NCBI RefSeq assembly: GCF_014191545.1
Contig: NZ_AP023361.1
Coordinates: 2,384,501 to 2,448,500 of the forward strand
DNA length: 64,000 nucleotides
Direction: 5' to 3'
From: Terrihabitans soli
GTDB lineage: Bacteria > Pseudomonadota > Alphaproteobacteria > Rhizobiales > Methylopilaceae
Shown: piece after piece, positions 1 through 7,242 of the stretch
How positions within the stretch are numbered: position 1 is the stretch's first letter
How the letters are laid out: every line of letters begins with the position of its first letter
Notes under the pieces: model-generated
What the model was told of the DNA's origin: nothing
The model's input: only the letters and a program-made list of their open reading frames with translations
The model's database searches: none
Program-made: the position numbers and the translations under genes

Positions 1-443
1 CGATCATCGAGGCTTTCCCGTGGATGGCGAAGCGCCTGACACTCGATATTCAGGCACCCTACTCCTCCCCGAACGTCGAGGGGATCAAGGCAGATTTTTT
101 CGACTACCGGACGCGGGAAAAATTCGATCTTGCGCTGTGTTTGCAGGTGCTTGAGCACATTCCCGACGCCGAACGCTTCGCGCAGAAGCTATTTTCGATC
201 GCTGACCGGGTTGTGATCTCGGTGCCTTACAAATGGAGCCCCACCGCCTGCAAACATCACGTCCACGATCCCGTCGATTTTGACAAACTCCGTCTATGGA
301 CCAGGCGTCAGCCGCTTGCGGCTGTCGTGATCGGGGAGCGAGACGGCGCGAAAAGAGCCGTGGCTTATTACCGGGCATCGCCTCTCAGTCCGCCCGAGCG
401 CGGACGACTGGAAGCTCTCACAGCGCGGATAGGCAAAATCTAG
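1..443 (+). CDS. Class I SAM-dependent methyltransferase, 5'-truncated by window edge
   Basis: The reading frame is open from the first bases of the window, so the start lies upstream and only the C-terminal part is seen. The stretch FDLALCLQVLEHIPD is the acidic-loop/motif IV region of class I methyltransferases, followed by VVISVPYKW, a typical strand after it. The substrate cannot be told. It is separated from the phage genes by a tRNA-His fragment at 511-561. If that fragment is an integration junction, this gene belongs to the host chromosome; if it is attP, it is a phage gene. Family call is fairly sure, ownership is not. Confidence 0.65.
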   Translation, partial: IIEAFPWMAKRLTLDIQAPYSSPNVEGIKADFFDYRTREKFDLALCLQVLEHIPDAERFAQKLFSIADRVVISVPYKWSPTACKHHVHDPVDFDKLRLWTRRQPLAAVVIGERDGAKRAVAYYRASPLSPPERGRLEALTARIGKI

Positions 444-510
444 CCCCTGCCGCGAAGAGCAGCGAGGTCCGCAAACCGGTTCCTCGCAGAGATCCGAAAC
501 GGAGAAAGAA

Positions 511-561
511 TGGTACAGCCACCCCGGCTCGAACGGGGGACCCCCAGATCCACAATCTTGG
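511..561 (-). other. Truncated 3' half of a tRNA-His (candidate att site)
   Basis: Read on the minus strand this holds the 3' side of a tRNA: anticodon loop TTGTGGA (anticodon GTG, His), the 3' anticodon-stem strand, variable loop, a complete T arm with GTTCGAG loop, the 3' acceptor strand TGGCTGT, discriminator A and encoded CCA. Sequence continuing 5' has no D arm and no acceptor partner for TGGCTGT, so it is not a whole tRNA. It is similar but not identical to the intact tRNA-His at 23801, so it is not a simple internal copy. A tRNA 3' half is the classic core recognised by tyrosine integrases. It could be attP, a prophage junction, or a decayed tRNA; no integrase gene is seen in the window. 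Confidence 0.65.
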
Positions 562-651
562 TAGTCCGAAGCAGCGCAAGAAGCCAACCCCTTGAAATAT
601 CTACAACTTCCTCAGCGTGCGTCCTCGACTTGAGATGCAGCAAGTGCAGTT

Positions 652-676
652 GAGTGTGCTTAACGCGAGCACACTC
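652..676. promoter_or_regulatory. Perfect inverted repeat upstream of the HTH regulator (operator candidate)
   Basis: Two perfect 9-nt arms, GAGTGTGCT and AGCACACTC, flank a 7-nt spacer about 30 nt before the start of the regulator at 706. Size and place fit an operator, probably for autoregulation by the neighbouring HTH protein. No convincing -35/-10 pair was found. A transcript hairpin is the alternative, but there is no U tract. Confidence 0.45.
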
Positions 677-705
677 GGGGGCACACAACGGGCTGAGAGA
701 GAAGC

Positions 706-1146
706 ATGAGTAGCTGGCACGACGAAGCGAAGGCGATGTTCATCAAAAACGCCTCATACGAGGAAATTGGCAGCAAGTTCGGTCGTCATTCGTCGACGAT
801 CTACAAGCTCTCGAAAGAGCAGAATTGGGTCAGGCCGACGAAGGCCCGAACCGGAGGCCGGAAGTCTTTCGCGGACTCCGAAGTCCTCTCTACCGTCCAC
901 CGCTCGGTCGGCATCCGTCTCGGAATGCATCGAGTGATGGAACAGGAAAACTTCTCGCAGATGGGCGATCGGCTGGGCTGCAGCCGGCTTGCCGCGAGCA
1001 ATATGGAAAAGGGGTTCTACGACTTTTCCCTCACCGAGCTGAACAAGATCGCCGACCTTCTCGGCACCGACCTCATCGAGCTGCTTACTCCGCTCCATAG
1101 CGGCGGTGTCAGCTCACCTCCGCGAGCAGCCCGCCCCTCCGTCTGA
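706..1146 (+). CDS. Two-domain helix-turn-helix transcriptional regulator
   Basis: This 146-aa protein appears to carry two DNA-binding units. Residues about 10-40 (MFIKNASYEEIGSKFGRHSS and on) look like a resolvase/GcrA-type HTH. Residues about 68-125 look like an XRE/Cro-type five-helix domain, with FSQMGDRLGCSRLAASNMEKG as its HTH and LNKIADLLGTDL as its closing helix. It is the first gene of the long rightward cluster and follows an inverted repeat at 652-676, so control of early transcription is a reasonable guess. The start has a purine-rich GAGAGAAG just upstream. Regulator by family is fairly sure; target and sign of control are unknown. Confidence 0.6.
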   Translation: MSSWHDEAKAMFIKNASYEEIGSKFGRHSSTIYKLSKEQNWVRPTKARTGGRKSFADSEVLSTVHRSVGIRLGMHRVMEQENFSQMGDRLGCSRLAASNMEKGFYDFSLTELNKIADLLGTDLIELLTPLHSGGVSSPPRAARPSV

Positions 1147-1162
1147 AGGAGCACCTCGCCCC

Positions 1163-1354
1163 GTGATTGACAGAACTCTCCTCCCCTTCTGGGAGGCGAC
1201 GAGTTTCTACCGAAGGGCAGCGCCTGAGAAAAAAGCTCAGGCGCTGCACGGGTACGTGATGCTGAAAGCGAAGAGTATTTCCGAGGCCAAAACAAAGGCC
1301 AAGCTCGACAACTTCATCGTCCAAGAACAACGAAAACTGAAAAAGGTCTCATGA
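1163..1354 (+). CDS. Small basic hypothetical protein
   Basis: A 63-aa protein if the GTG at 1163 is used, chosen because AAGGAG lies about 11 nt upstream and because the earlier ATG at 1106 would overlap the regulator gene. It is rich in Lys/Ala and predicted helical (SEAKTKAKLDNFIVQEQRKLKK). No family recognised. Its stop overlaps the start of the next gene by 4 nt, so the two are likely translationally coupled. Confidence 0.5.
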   Translation: MIDRTLLPFWEATSFYRRAAPEKKAQALHGYVMLKAKSISEAKTKAKLDNFIVQEQRKLKKVS

Positions 1355-1977
1355 TCGTCTCTCACTACGGGCTCCACTGGGGCTCTGGTGACATCGCTTT
1401 CCTGCTTCAGCAGGACAAAGCCCAGACAATCCTTCCGGTCGAAGTCGACTGCCCCTTTAGGGTCGTGCCCGCCAAGCGGTTTATCCGGTGCAACCATCGC
1501 ATCGATCTAAGTACCCCCGACCCCGATCCCTTCCACCTCCAAACCTTCGACCGCATACGAACCGACCCGTTGGTCCAGGCCATGCTGCCGACGCCGAACC
1601 CCGGCTCGGCAGTCTTGGTCCATGAAAACCAGAAACGGGCGCTGGTGGCGCTGTCCCGGCTTTCGAGCCCTATCCACCCGATCGTCCAACCCTTCTGGAC
1701 GACGGACCCCAACCGCATCGCTGACGAACTTCTGATCACGAACGTCCAGCCTTTGGTGCTGACGGACGCAAAGACGTCAGACCAAACGGCTCTGAACCGT
1801 ATCGCCCAACTCGTGCCGACCGCCCAGCGGCGGCTCGTGATTTCCTCGGGCGACTTCCTAATCGGCCGGCCGGAAATACCGACGGTCCAATCCTCCATCC
1901 AGCTTGACGACCTGCTCGCCCTTCCATTGGAGGCGATCGGCGCCTGGGTGCTTCGCCAACACATGAGGCATCGATGA
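1351..1977 (+). CDS. Hypothetical protein
   Basis: A 208-aa soluble protein with no recognised domain. It starts MIVSHYGLHWG and contains many Pro and hydrophobic beta-like segments; there is no signal peptide or membrane segment. Its start overlaps the previous stop (ATGA) and its own stop overlaps the next start, so it is in the middle of a coupled early operon. A homology or structure search would be needed to say more. Confidence 0.6.
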   Translation: MIVSHYGLHWGSGDIAFLLQQDKAQTILPVEVDCPFRVVPAKRFIRCNHRIDLSTPDPDPFHLQTFDRIRTDPLVQAMLPTPNPGSAVLVHENQKRALVALSRLSSPIHPIVQPFWTTDPNRIADELLITNVQPLVLTDAKTSDQTALNRIAQLVPTAQRRLVISSGDFLIGRPEIPTVQSSIQLDDLLALPLEAIGAWVLRQHMRHR

Positions 1978-2417
1978 GTGAAACACAGAAACTCTGGGCC
2001 AACGCTCAGATTGTTGACGGCTCCAGCATCGTCGGCAGCGGTATTTCGCTGCTGAACGAAGCTGGTGCCTGCGTCGGGATCGTCGTCGTTCTCAACGCCG
2101 AAGATCGTGAGGCGATGCTCGCCGAAGTTCACCGCGCGCTAACTGGCACGCGGATCGTCGTCGACATTGGGGAGGCGATCCAAGCTCTACGCGCCAGCCC
2201 CGAGCTGGGCGAGATGATGCACGAGTTAATCGGCGTTCCCCAACTGACCGAAGCTCACGAACAGATCGAAGATCTGCAGGCCGAATTGTCGGCAATTTCC
2301 GCAGCGATCCCGATGCGTTTCATGGACCCGCCTGACGGTGGGGACGTGCCTCTCGCTGAACAAGTTCGGCGGATGTCCAACGAGCTGACCTCTGTCGGCG
2401 GTACCCTTAACTACTGA
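1974..2417 (+). CDS. Hypothetical protein with central coiled-coil segment
   Basis: 147 aa, acidic and mostly helical. The part around residues 85-110 (LTEAHEQIEDLQAELSAISA) looks like a short coiled coil, suggesting oligomerisation or a partner. No known family recognised. It overlaps the preceding stop by 4 nt and lies just ahead of two tiny membrane-protein genes. Confidence 0.6.
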   Translation: MSETQKLWANAQIVDGSSIVGSGISLLNEAGACVGIVVVLNAEDREAMLAEVHRALTGTRIVVDIGEAIQALRASPELGEMMHELIGVPQLTEAHEQIEDLQAELSAISAAIPMRFMDPPDGGDVPLAEQVRRMSNELTSVGGTLNY

Positions 2418-2427
2418 AAGGACGCTG

Positions 2428-2529
2428 ATGTTGACTTACCCAAACCCCGAACCGCAGGCGCCGCTTGGTCTTTACATCATTGGTATGTTGCTGATCGTCG
2501 TCATCGGCGTGAAGTTGGTGACCTCATGA
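2428..2529 (+). CDS. Single-pass membrane microprotein
   Basis: A 33-codon frame whose C-terminal half (LYIIGMLLIVVIGVKLV) is one clear transmembrane segment. GAAAGGA lies about 7 nt before the ATG, a plausible ribosome site, and the stop overlaps the ATG of the next frame (ATGA). Support comes from this coupling and the membrane character; function unknown. Confidence 0.45.
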   Translation: MLTYPNPEPQAPLGLYIIGMLLIVVIGVKLVTS

Positions 2530-2705
2530 GCTGGACGCAGTTGTTGCTGCTTCTCGGCCTCACCTCCGTCGGCGCACTTCAGCGTTTCGCTGTTTCATAC
2601 GGCTACCAAGGGAAATCTTGGAGGACCGCGATAGAGGACGCTCGTTATGCCGCCATCGGCCTTTTGGTCGTTGTCGGTGCTCTCATCCTAGTGAGTAACG
2701 CATGA
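2526..2705 (+). CDS. Small two-helix membrane protein
   Basis: A 59-aa frame with two hydrophobic segments, WTQLLLLLGLTSVGAL near the N-terminus and YAAIGLLVVVGALILV near the C-terminus, separated by a charged loop. Its ATG overlaps the stop of the microprotein before it, and its stop overlaps the ATG at 2702. It may act with that microprotein. No family recognised. Confidence 0.5.
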   Translation: MSWTQLLLLLGLTSVGALQRFAVSYGYQGKSWRTAIEDARYAAIGLLVVVGALILVSNA

Positions 2706-2902
2706 CTGATCTTGACCACATTGAGGCTCTCGTCCTCGAGCGCGTGAAGTCCGCTCAACGTCAGAATGAACGTGGCTCCGACCGGGCGCGGATGAAACAG
2801 CGCGTCCGGGAGAATGAAGCATCCGAGATCCTTGGCCTGATCCGTAAACTAAAGAAGGAGATTGCGGCCGATGCAGGTGCTGATCAAGTTCACACCGGAT
2901 GA
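2702..2902 (+). CDS. Small charged helical protein
   Basis: 66 aa, very rich in Glu, Arg and Lys, predicted as long helices (LVLERVKSAQRQNERGSD, EILGLIRKLKKEIAAD). The ATG overlaps the previous stop. The 3' end overlaps the next gene by 32 nt. No recognised family. Confidence 0.5.
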   Translation: MTDLDHIEALVLERVKSAQRQNERGSDRARMKQRVRENEASEILGLIRKLKKEIAADAGADQVHTG

Positions 2903-3098
2903 CGCAGAAGCTCTCCGGCATTGTTCAGAGAGCATCACCCTAAAATCCCAACACCGAGCCCTTCTCGCACGCCTAGCCGGCGCTTTCGAGGACCGGATGA
3001 TGGACTCTCGGCCGGAATGCGACCGCACCGGCTGTCCCCACAAAAATGACTGTGGTGCCGCTAGTCGGTGCCTACTGCGATCAAGGGCAGACCAATGA
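2871..3098 (+). CDS. Small Cys-containing hypothetical protein
   Basis: 75 aa from the ATG at 2871, preceded by AAGGAG 10-11 nt upstream. The C-terminal half has Cys at CDRTGCPHKNDCGAASRC, four cysteines in about 18 residues, compatible with a small zinc site but not a pattern I can name. Ends in an ATGA overlap with the next gene. Confidence 0.5.
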   Translation: MQVLIKFTPDDAEALRHCSESITLKSQHRALLARLAGAFEDRMMDSRPECDRTGCPHKNDCGAASRCLLRSRADQ

Positions 3099-3355
3099 AG
3101 CTGTATGAGATCGAATATCAATGCACCAACTATGTGCGTGTCGAGTCTGGTTTCATGGATTCGGAGTTCTCTCACACTGAAGTCGTGACTCGAACCATGA
3201 CGATAGCAGTTGGGGATTTCGCCGCCGACCCCGTTCCTATGCTCTCGGGTTACATCTCCACCTACGGCGGCAATAAAAGTGACAAGGACTTCAAACTAAT
3301 CTCGATCACAGAAAAAGGCACACTCGCCGCAATTCTGGATGTCCGCACGCGGTGA
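3095..3355 (+). CDS. Hypothetical protein
   Basis: 86 aa from the ATG at 3095, which overlaps the previous stop. The sequence (MKLYEIEYQCTNYVRVESGF) suggests a small beta-rich fold. No family recognised. Its stop overlaps the GTG start of the helicase gene, so it may simply be a coupled early gene. Confidence 0.55.
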   Translation: MKLYEIEYQCTNYVRVESGFMDSEFSHTEVVTRTMTIAVGDFAADPVPMLSGYISTYGGNKSDKDFKLISITEKGTLAAILDVRTR

Positions 3356-4773
3356 CCGAAAAGCCGACGCTGCGATTAGATCAGGTCGCAGACCTTTCGT
3401 TCTATATCAGGACCCCGAAGTGTCTGAACCTATCTGACCCCGGCACGGGGAAGACGCCACCTACCTGCGTCGGAATCTGGTGGAAGTGGCAAGACCTCAA
3501 AATGAAGACGGCTTGGGTCATGCCCAAGTCTCTGTTTCGGAAAAACTTCGACGAACTTCTCCGATTCACCAACTTCACTCCCGATCAAATCTGCATTCTC
3601 GACGGCACCCCCGCGCAGATCGCGAAGAAGCTCAAGAGCGGGGCAATTGTCTTCATTATGGGCTTTACGCGCTTCGGCCTCGAAGCTCGGGAACTTTGGG
3701 CCGCAGGCGTTCGGTCGGTTGACGTCGATGAAATCCACATGGGTTTCGGCGGCGCGACTTCTCAACGGACCCAAAAGTTCATGGCGTCTGCCGGCAATGA
3801 GATGGATCGCTTCATCGCGATGACCGGCACGCTCATTGATGGTCGGTTGGATACGGCCTACCCATCGATCAAGGTCATCAATCCACGCTTCTACCCGAGT
3901 CATCACGCCTTCATGGCGTACCACTCTTTGCAAGATGAAAACGGGAAACCGCTTGTCTGGCGGAACCACGAGAAACTTTCGAAGATTTTCGGCACGTATG
4001 GCATCCGTCACACGTTCGAAGAAATCCACGGCCCCGAGGCAAAAGTCATCGAGGTCGAACCGATAGAGATGCATCCCCGCCAGCGGGAAATGTACGACAA
4101 GTTTCACGATGATGCTCTGCTCGAACTCGACCGGTTCTTCGTCGATGGTTCAGAGCCTGGAGTCGCCACGATCCGCGCCCGGCAGATTATGGAACATCCA
4201 AACTTCTTCCCGGACCTCACCAATCCGGGGGCGTTTACCGACATCTTGAAGGGCGAGCTTCCCGGTAAGCTTGATCGGCTGGATGTTCATCTTGCCGACC
4301 ATGAGCGGTCGGGTAAACCGCTGATCATCTTCTCGGCCCTGCAGCCTCAACAGCGGCAGATCGTGGAGATGGTGAAGGCCCGCGGAATGTCGGTCGCCCT
4401 CATAAATGGCGACGTTCCGGAAAAGCGCCGGGCTGAGATCGACCGTGATTTCCAAGCGGGCAAGATCCAGGTGGTCGTCGGCTCGCCGGCCACCGCCGCT
4501 GTCGGCTTCAACTGGCAGTTCTGGGGCTCACAGGAAGTCGAGCATATGATCTTCGTGTCGATGGACTACAAAGACACGAACTTCATCCAAGCGTACCGAC
4601 GGGCAATTCGCGGCAAGAGAAAGACGTTCCTGCGAATTACGATCTTCGAATATGAGCACAGTCTCGATCAGCGGATATTCTCGATCCATCGCGAAAAATC
4701 CGAGATGGCGAAGCTGGTCGACCCTACCCGAGAGCGTCTGACGTTCTCCAGATACCGAGTAGCGGCGGCATAA
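3352..4773 (+). CDS. SNF2-like superfamily 2 DNA helicase/ATPase
   Basis: 473 aa from a GTG start overlapping the preceding stop. Helicase motifs occur in order: Walker A DPGTGKT near residue 28, motif II as VDEIH near 125 (a DEAH-type variant), motif III AMTGT near 159, and a C-terminal motif VI, QAYRRAIRGKRKT, near 415. Phages often carry a short SNF2-type ATPase like this for remodelling DNA at forks or during recombination; the exact step here is inferred. A strong terminator follows at 4801-4833, ending this transcription unit. Confidence 0.85.
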   Translation: MTEKPTLRLDQVADLSFYIRTPKCLNLSDPGTGKTPPTCVGIWWKWQDLKMKTAWVMPKSLFRKNFDELLRFTNFTPDQICILDGTPAQIAKKLKSGAIVFIMGFTRFGLEARELWAAGVRSVDVDEIHMGFGGATSQRTQKFMASAGNEMDRFIAMTGTLIDGRLDTAYPSIKVINPRFYPSHHAFMAYHSLQDENGKPLVWRNHEKLSKIFGTYGIRHTFEEIHGPEAKVIEVEPIEMHPRQREMYDKFHDDALLELDRFFVDGSEPGVATIRARQIMEHPNFFPDLTNPGAFTDILKGELPGKLDRLDVHLADHERSGKPLIIFSALQPQQRQIVEMVKARGMSVALINGDVPEKRRAEIDRDFQAGKIQVVVGSPATAAVGFNWQFWGSQEVEHMIFVSMDYKDTNFIQAYRRAIRGKRKTFLRITIFEYEHSLDQRIFSIHREKSEMAKLVDPTRERLTFSRYRVAAA

Positions 4774-4800
4774 ACGTCATTACTCTTTAGGAAGTACAAC

Positions 4801-4833
4801 AGGGCCGCTCTTTTCGGAGAGCGGCCCTTTCTT
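4801..4833 (+). terminator. Rho-independent terminator after the helicase gene
   Basis: GGGCCGCTCT (4802-4811) pairs perfectly with AGAGCGGCCC (4818-4827) around a 6-nt loop, followed by a U-rich tail TTTCTT. It closes the first early unit. The next gene starts about 30 nt further on with its own AGGAG. Confidence 0.85.
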
Positions 4834-4863
4834 ATGTCTCGATAGTCAAAACAAGTAGGAGTC

Positions 4864-5535
4864 ATGATGTCAAATTCTATCGATGAAGCCATTGCCAAGG
4901 CGAAGGAAGCGGCCAGCAATCTCCCTGCGGAGACCGTTGCGGGCGCTGTCCAGGTTCAGGGCCTCGGTCGTGCTCTCACGCTCGAGGACATGGAAATCGG
5001 CGGTCTTGCCGATATTGCGGCGTGGCTCAAGGTCACCGAGTTCGGGATGACCATCGGCGCGGACAAGACTCTGTTCGACGAGATCGAACTGATCCTGCCG
5101 CTCGCCGACGTGGCCTATAGCGAAGTCGTTCGCTACGGCAATCCGGCCAAGTACGAGAAGACCTACAATCGTGAGACGACTGTGGAGGGCGATACGTGGC
5201 CCAACGCGATCCTCCGCGCCAAGAAGGTCGACCCGAAGGCCAATCCGTACCGCGCTGCGGACCTTCCGTTCATTGTGGTCGCCGATCTCGTGAACAAGAA
5301 GAAGGAAGTGCTGGTCGAGGCCGGCAAGCGTATCGGTCATTCCACATCGGTGACCAACTTCAAGAAGTTCCTCGCGTTTACGAAGGAACTTCGTTCCAAG
5401 GGCGTCGATCCGACCCGCGACACCATCAAGGTGACGATCGGCTTCGAGGAACAGAAGAACGACAAAGGGACCTGGGGTGTCATCACCTTCGGTGCCTGGG
5501 AGCGTTACGAGGGTGAGCTTCCCGTAGCCGCCTGA
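4864..5535 (+). CDS. Conserved-type phage protein, possible single-strand DNA-binding role
   Basis: 223 aa, or 222 if the second ATG is used; TAGGAG lies about 5 nt upstream. It is bracketed by hairpins on both sides, so it is probably made at its own, perhaps high, level, as expected for a stoichiometric DNA-binding protein. The middle (residues 60-200) is beta-rich with many Lys and aromatic residues. There is no OB-fold signature I can prove and no acidic SSB tail. The SSB idea rests only on context next to a helicase and replication genes. Confidence 0.6.
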   Translation: MMSNSIDEAIAKAKEAASNLPAETVAGAVQVQGLGRALTLEDMEIGGLADIAAWLKVTEFGMTIGADKTLFDEIELILPLADVAYSEVVRYGNPAKYEKTYNRETTVEGDTWPNAILRAKKVDPKANPYRAADLPFIVVADLVNKKKEVLVEAGKRIGHSTSVTNFKKFLAFTKELRSKGVDPTRDTIKVTIGFEEQKNDKGTWGVITFGAWERYEGELPVAA

Positions 5536-5543
5536 CGACTAAC

Positions 5544-5565
5544 GGGGGAGGTTCGCGCCTCCCCC
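5544..5565 (+). terminator. GC-rich hairpin, weak terminator or attenuator
   Basis: GGGGGAGG and CCTCCCCC form a perfect 8-bp stem with a 6-nt loop just after the stop of the preceding gene. Only a mixed ACCTTTCC follows rather than a U tract, so partial termination or mRNA 3'-end protection is more likely than a full stop. Confidence 0.45.
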
Positions 5566-5588
5566 ACCTTTCCTGAGAGACACACGAC

Positions 5589-5870
5589 ATGCTGCAAATT
5601 TTCAGACCGCGTTCGGTCGACACCATCCTGCGTCCGATTACCAAGATCGTCGACCAGCTCGACAAACTCGAGAACGACGAACTTTCTCGCGCCGAACGTG
5701 ACAAGGCCGGCGCCAAGCGTCTCCGTGATGCCGCCGATGCGAAGGCGAAGAGCCTTCGGGATCGCGCCGAGTTGAAGAACAACCGCGCCAGCGGACGTAT
5801 CGACGAAGCTTCCAAGGCCGCGAAGACGGCACAGGGCCTTCGCAAGCAGTACGGCATCGGTAACGCCTGA
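5589..5870 (+). CDS. Coiled-coil hypothetical protein
   Basis: 93 aa, almost fully helical with heptad-like Leu/Ala spacing (VDQLDKLENDELSRAERDK) and alternating charge, so probably a coiled coil. No catalytic motif. Its stop overlaps the next ATG (TGATG), a coupling used repeatedly here. Confidence 0.6.
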   Translation: MLQIFRPRSVDTILRPITKIVDQLDKLENDELSRAERDKAGAKRLRDAADAKAKSLRDRAELKNNRASGRIDEASKAAKTAQGLRKQYGIGNA

Positions 5871-6004
5871 TGTACTGGTTCCTCTACGGCGTCGGCCTCG
5901 TTGTCGTCTCTGTGGCCATCGTGCAGGCCCTCTGGGGCCGCACGACGTTCATCGTCAACGGAGACGAGATCGTCTTCACCGGTCTTTTCTATAAAGGCGA
6001 GTAA
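5870..6004 (+). CDS. Small single-pass membrane protein
   Basis: A 44-aa frame beginning [21 protein letters not shown], one transmembrane helix, then a short polar tail. Its ATG overlaps the preceding TGA, and its TAA overlaps the ATG of the GapR gene, so it is probably translated in a chain with its neighbours. Function unknown. Confidence 0.5.
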   Translation: MYWFLYGVGLVVVSVAIVQALWGRTTFIVNGDEIVFTGLFYKGE

Positions 6005-6252
6005 TGTCCGACGCCCATCAGGTCGCAAAAGATCAGCTGCTCTCGATCATCGAGCGGATCGAAAACCTCGAAGAGGAAAAGAAGGGCATCTCCGACGACA
6101 TCAAGGAGGTCTATGCCGAGGCGAAAGCCAATGGCTTCGACACCAAGGTTCTTCGAGCGGTCGTCACGATCCGCAAACAGGACGCTTCGGAGCGTGAGGA
6201 ACAGGACGCAATCCTCGACCTCTACCTGACCGCCCTTGGGATGGTGAAATGA
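6004..6252 (+). CDS. gapR: GapR-family (DUF2312) nucleoid-associated protein
   Basis: 82 aa. The first 45 residues form a charged helix containing [18 protein letters not shown], followed by [19 protein letters not shown] and a C-terminal helix containing [17 protein letters not shown]. This layout and length match the DUF2312/GapR family. GapR proteins of Alphaproteobacteria clamp around overtwisted DNA ahead of forks and RNA polymerase and stimulate type II topoisomerases. A phage copy could ease supercoil stress during phage replication or compete with the host protein. The first is usual role by family, the second is inference. Family call is strong. Confidence 0.88.
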   Translation: MSDAHQVAKDQLLSIIERIENLEEEKKGISDDIKEVYAEAKANGFDTKVLRAVVTIRKQDASEREEQDAILDLYLTALGMVK

Positions 6253-6419
6253 GGAAATTCCAAGTCCTCGCCCATCTCGAACAGCAGCGGCAATCGTTCC
6301 TTTGGAACCGATTGATCCCCGAGTCCTCAGTGAGCATCCGGGATACCGGTACGCACATTGAGTATCTCCATCCCGGTAAGGGATGGAAACGAGTTTCCAA
6401 GCAGCGTCTCGGTCTCTGA
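6249..6419 (+). CDS. Small basic hypothetical protein
   Basis: 56 aa, basic, starting [19 protein letters not shown] and ending in a Lys/Arg-rich tail. The ATG overlaps the stop of the GapR gene (ATGA). No family recognised. It is the last gene before the terminator at 6436-6466. Confidence 0.5.
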   Translation: MRKFQVLAHLEQQRQSFLWNRLIPESSVSIRDTGTHIEYLHPGKGWKRVSKQRLGL

Positions 6420-6435
6420 CCGGCGCCAACTAAAC

Positions 6436-6466
6436 GGCCCGAGGCCCCCGGCTCTCGGGCCTTTTT
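6436..6466 (+). terminator. Rho-independent terminator
   Basis: GGCCCGAG (6436-6443) pairs with CTCGGGCC (6454-6461) around a 10-nt loop, followed by five U. It ends the GapR unit and separates it from the replication genes starting at 6487. Confidence 0.85.
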
Positions 6467-6486
6467 CCGTTTCAAGCGAGGTCCAG

Positions 6487-7242
6487 ATGATCCGCATCTA
6501 TGATGGCAACAACTACTTCCGAGTAGCCGTGGAGCGCGACCCAACCGGTCTGGCGCCCCGGCAAATTCTCGAAGAGATCAAGGCGACAAAAGACGTCGTG
6601 ATCTGGGTGTGGGACGGCAAGAACGGCAACTCGAAACGCCGCGAACTATATCCTGAATACAAACGCAATCGGCCACCGATGGCCGAAGATTTTCGGCACG
6701 CCATGCAGCTCATGAAAGACTTGCTGGCACACTCTACGGCAATCCAGATTGAAGTGCCGGGGTATGAAGGTGACGACGTGATCGCCACCCTGGCCCGACG
6801 ATACTCGCCGGTTTCGATCTATTCGAATGACTTCGACTACATGCAACTCGTCGCCGAACGACCGGGCAAGGTCTTCTGTGGCGCCAACCTGAAGGCCGGC
6901 GTTGAACCGAAGTATGTGCGGCTATTCAAGACCCTCGTTGGCGATCCGAGCGACAATATCAAGGGCGTGAAGCTCTTCGGCAAAAAGACTTGGGATGAGG
7001 CCGACAAAGAGAAGCTTCTCGAAGCTGTCCTTCGTTGGGTTCACCAAGGAGTTCTCTTGGAGAGCGACCTGCCCCGGTCTTCGATGGTCGACTGGGTCGA
7101 AGACAACCTCACTCTTGTTCGCACCTACTGGCAGATCGTCGGCTTCTACGACGTCCCCATAGACCTCATTGAGGAACACACACAACGCGGCAGCGGCGAT
7201 TGGTATCGCGCCGAGAATTTGCTTTCGGAGTTTATGCTTTGA
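6487..7242 (+). CDS. 5'-3' exonuclease (FEN/Pol I N-terminal-like)
   Basis: 251 aa from the ATG at 6487, which has GCGAGG upstream; a longer open frame runs back through the terminator and is rejected. Features match the FEN superfamily: IYDGNNYFRVA near the N-terminus, VWDGKNGNSKRRELYPEYK near residue 40, EGDDVIATLA near 94, SNDFDYMQL near 113, and the helix-hairpin-helix GDPSDNIKGVKLFG near 150. Such enzymes remove primers and flaps. The phage polymerase downstream lacks this domain, so the two probably work together. Confidence 0.88.
   Translation: MIRIYDGNNYFRVAVERDPTGLAPRQILEEIKATKDVVIWVWDGKNGNSKRRELYPEYKRNRPPMAEDFRHAMQLMKDLLAHSTAIQIEVPGYEGDDVIATLARRYSPVSIYSNDFDYMQLVAERPGKVFCGANLKAGVEPKYVRLFKTLVGDPSDNIKGVKLFGKKTWDEADKEKLLEAVLRWVHQGVLLESDLPRSSMVDWVEDNLTLVRTYWQIVGFYDVPIDLIEEHTQRGSGDWYRAENLLSEFML

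Noticed and set aside
511-600. Complete unusual tRNA in place of a fragment
   Set aside because: Sequence 5' of the anticodon has no D arm and nothing able to pair with the TGGCTGT acceptor strand.
1407-2132. 241-codon minus-strand open frame
   Set aside because: Opposite to two coupled plus-strand genes, with Trp/Ser/Arg-rich composition and no start signal.
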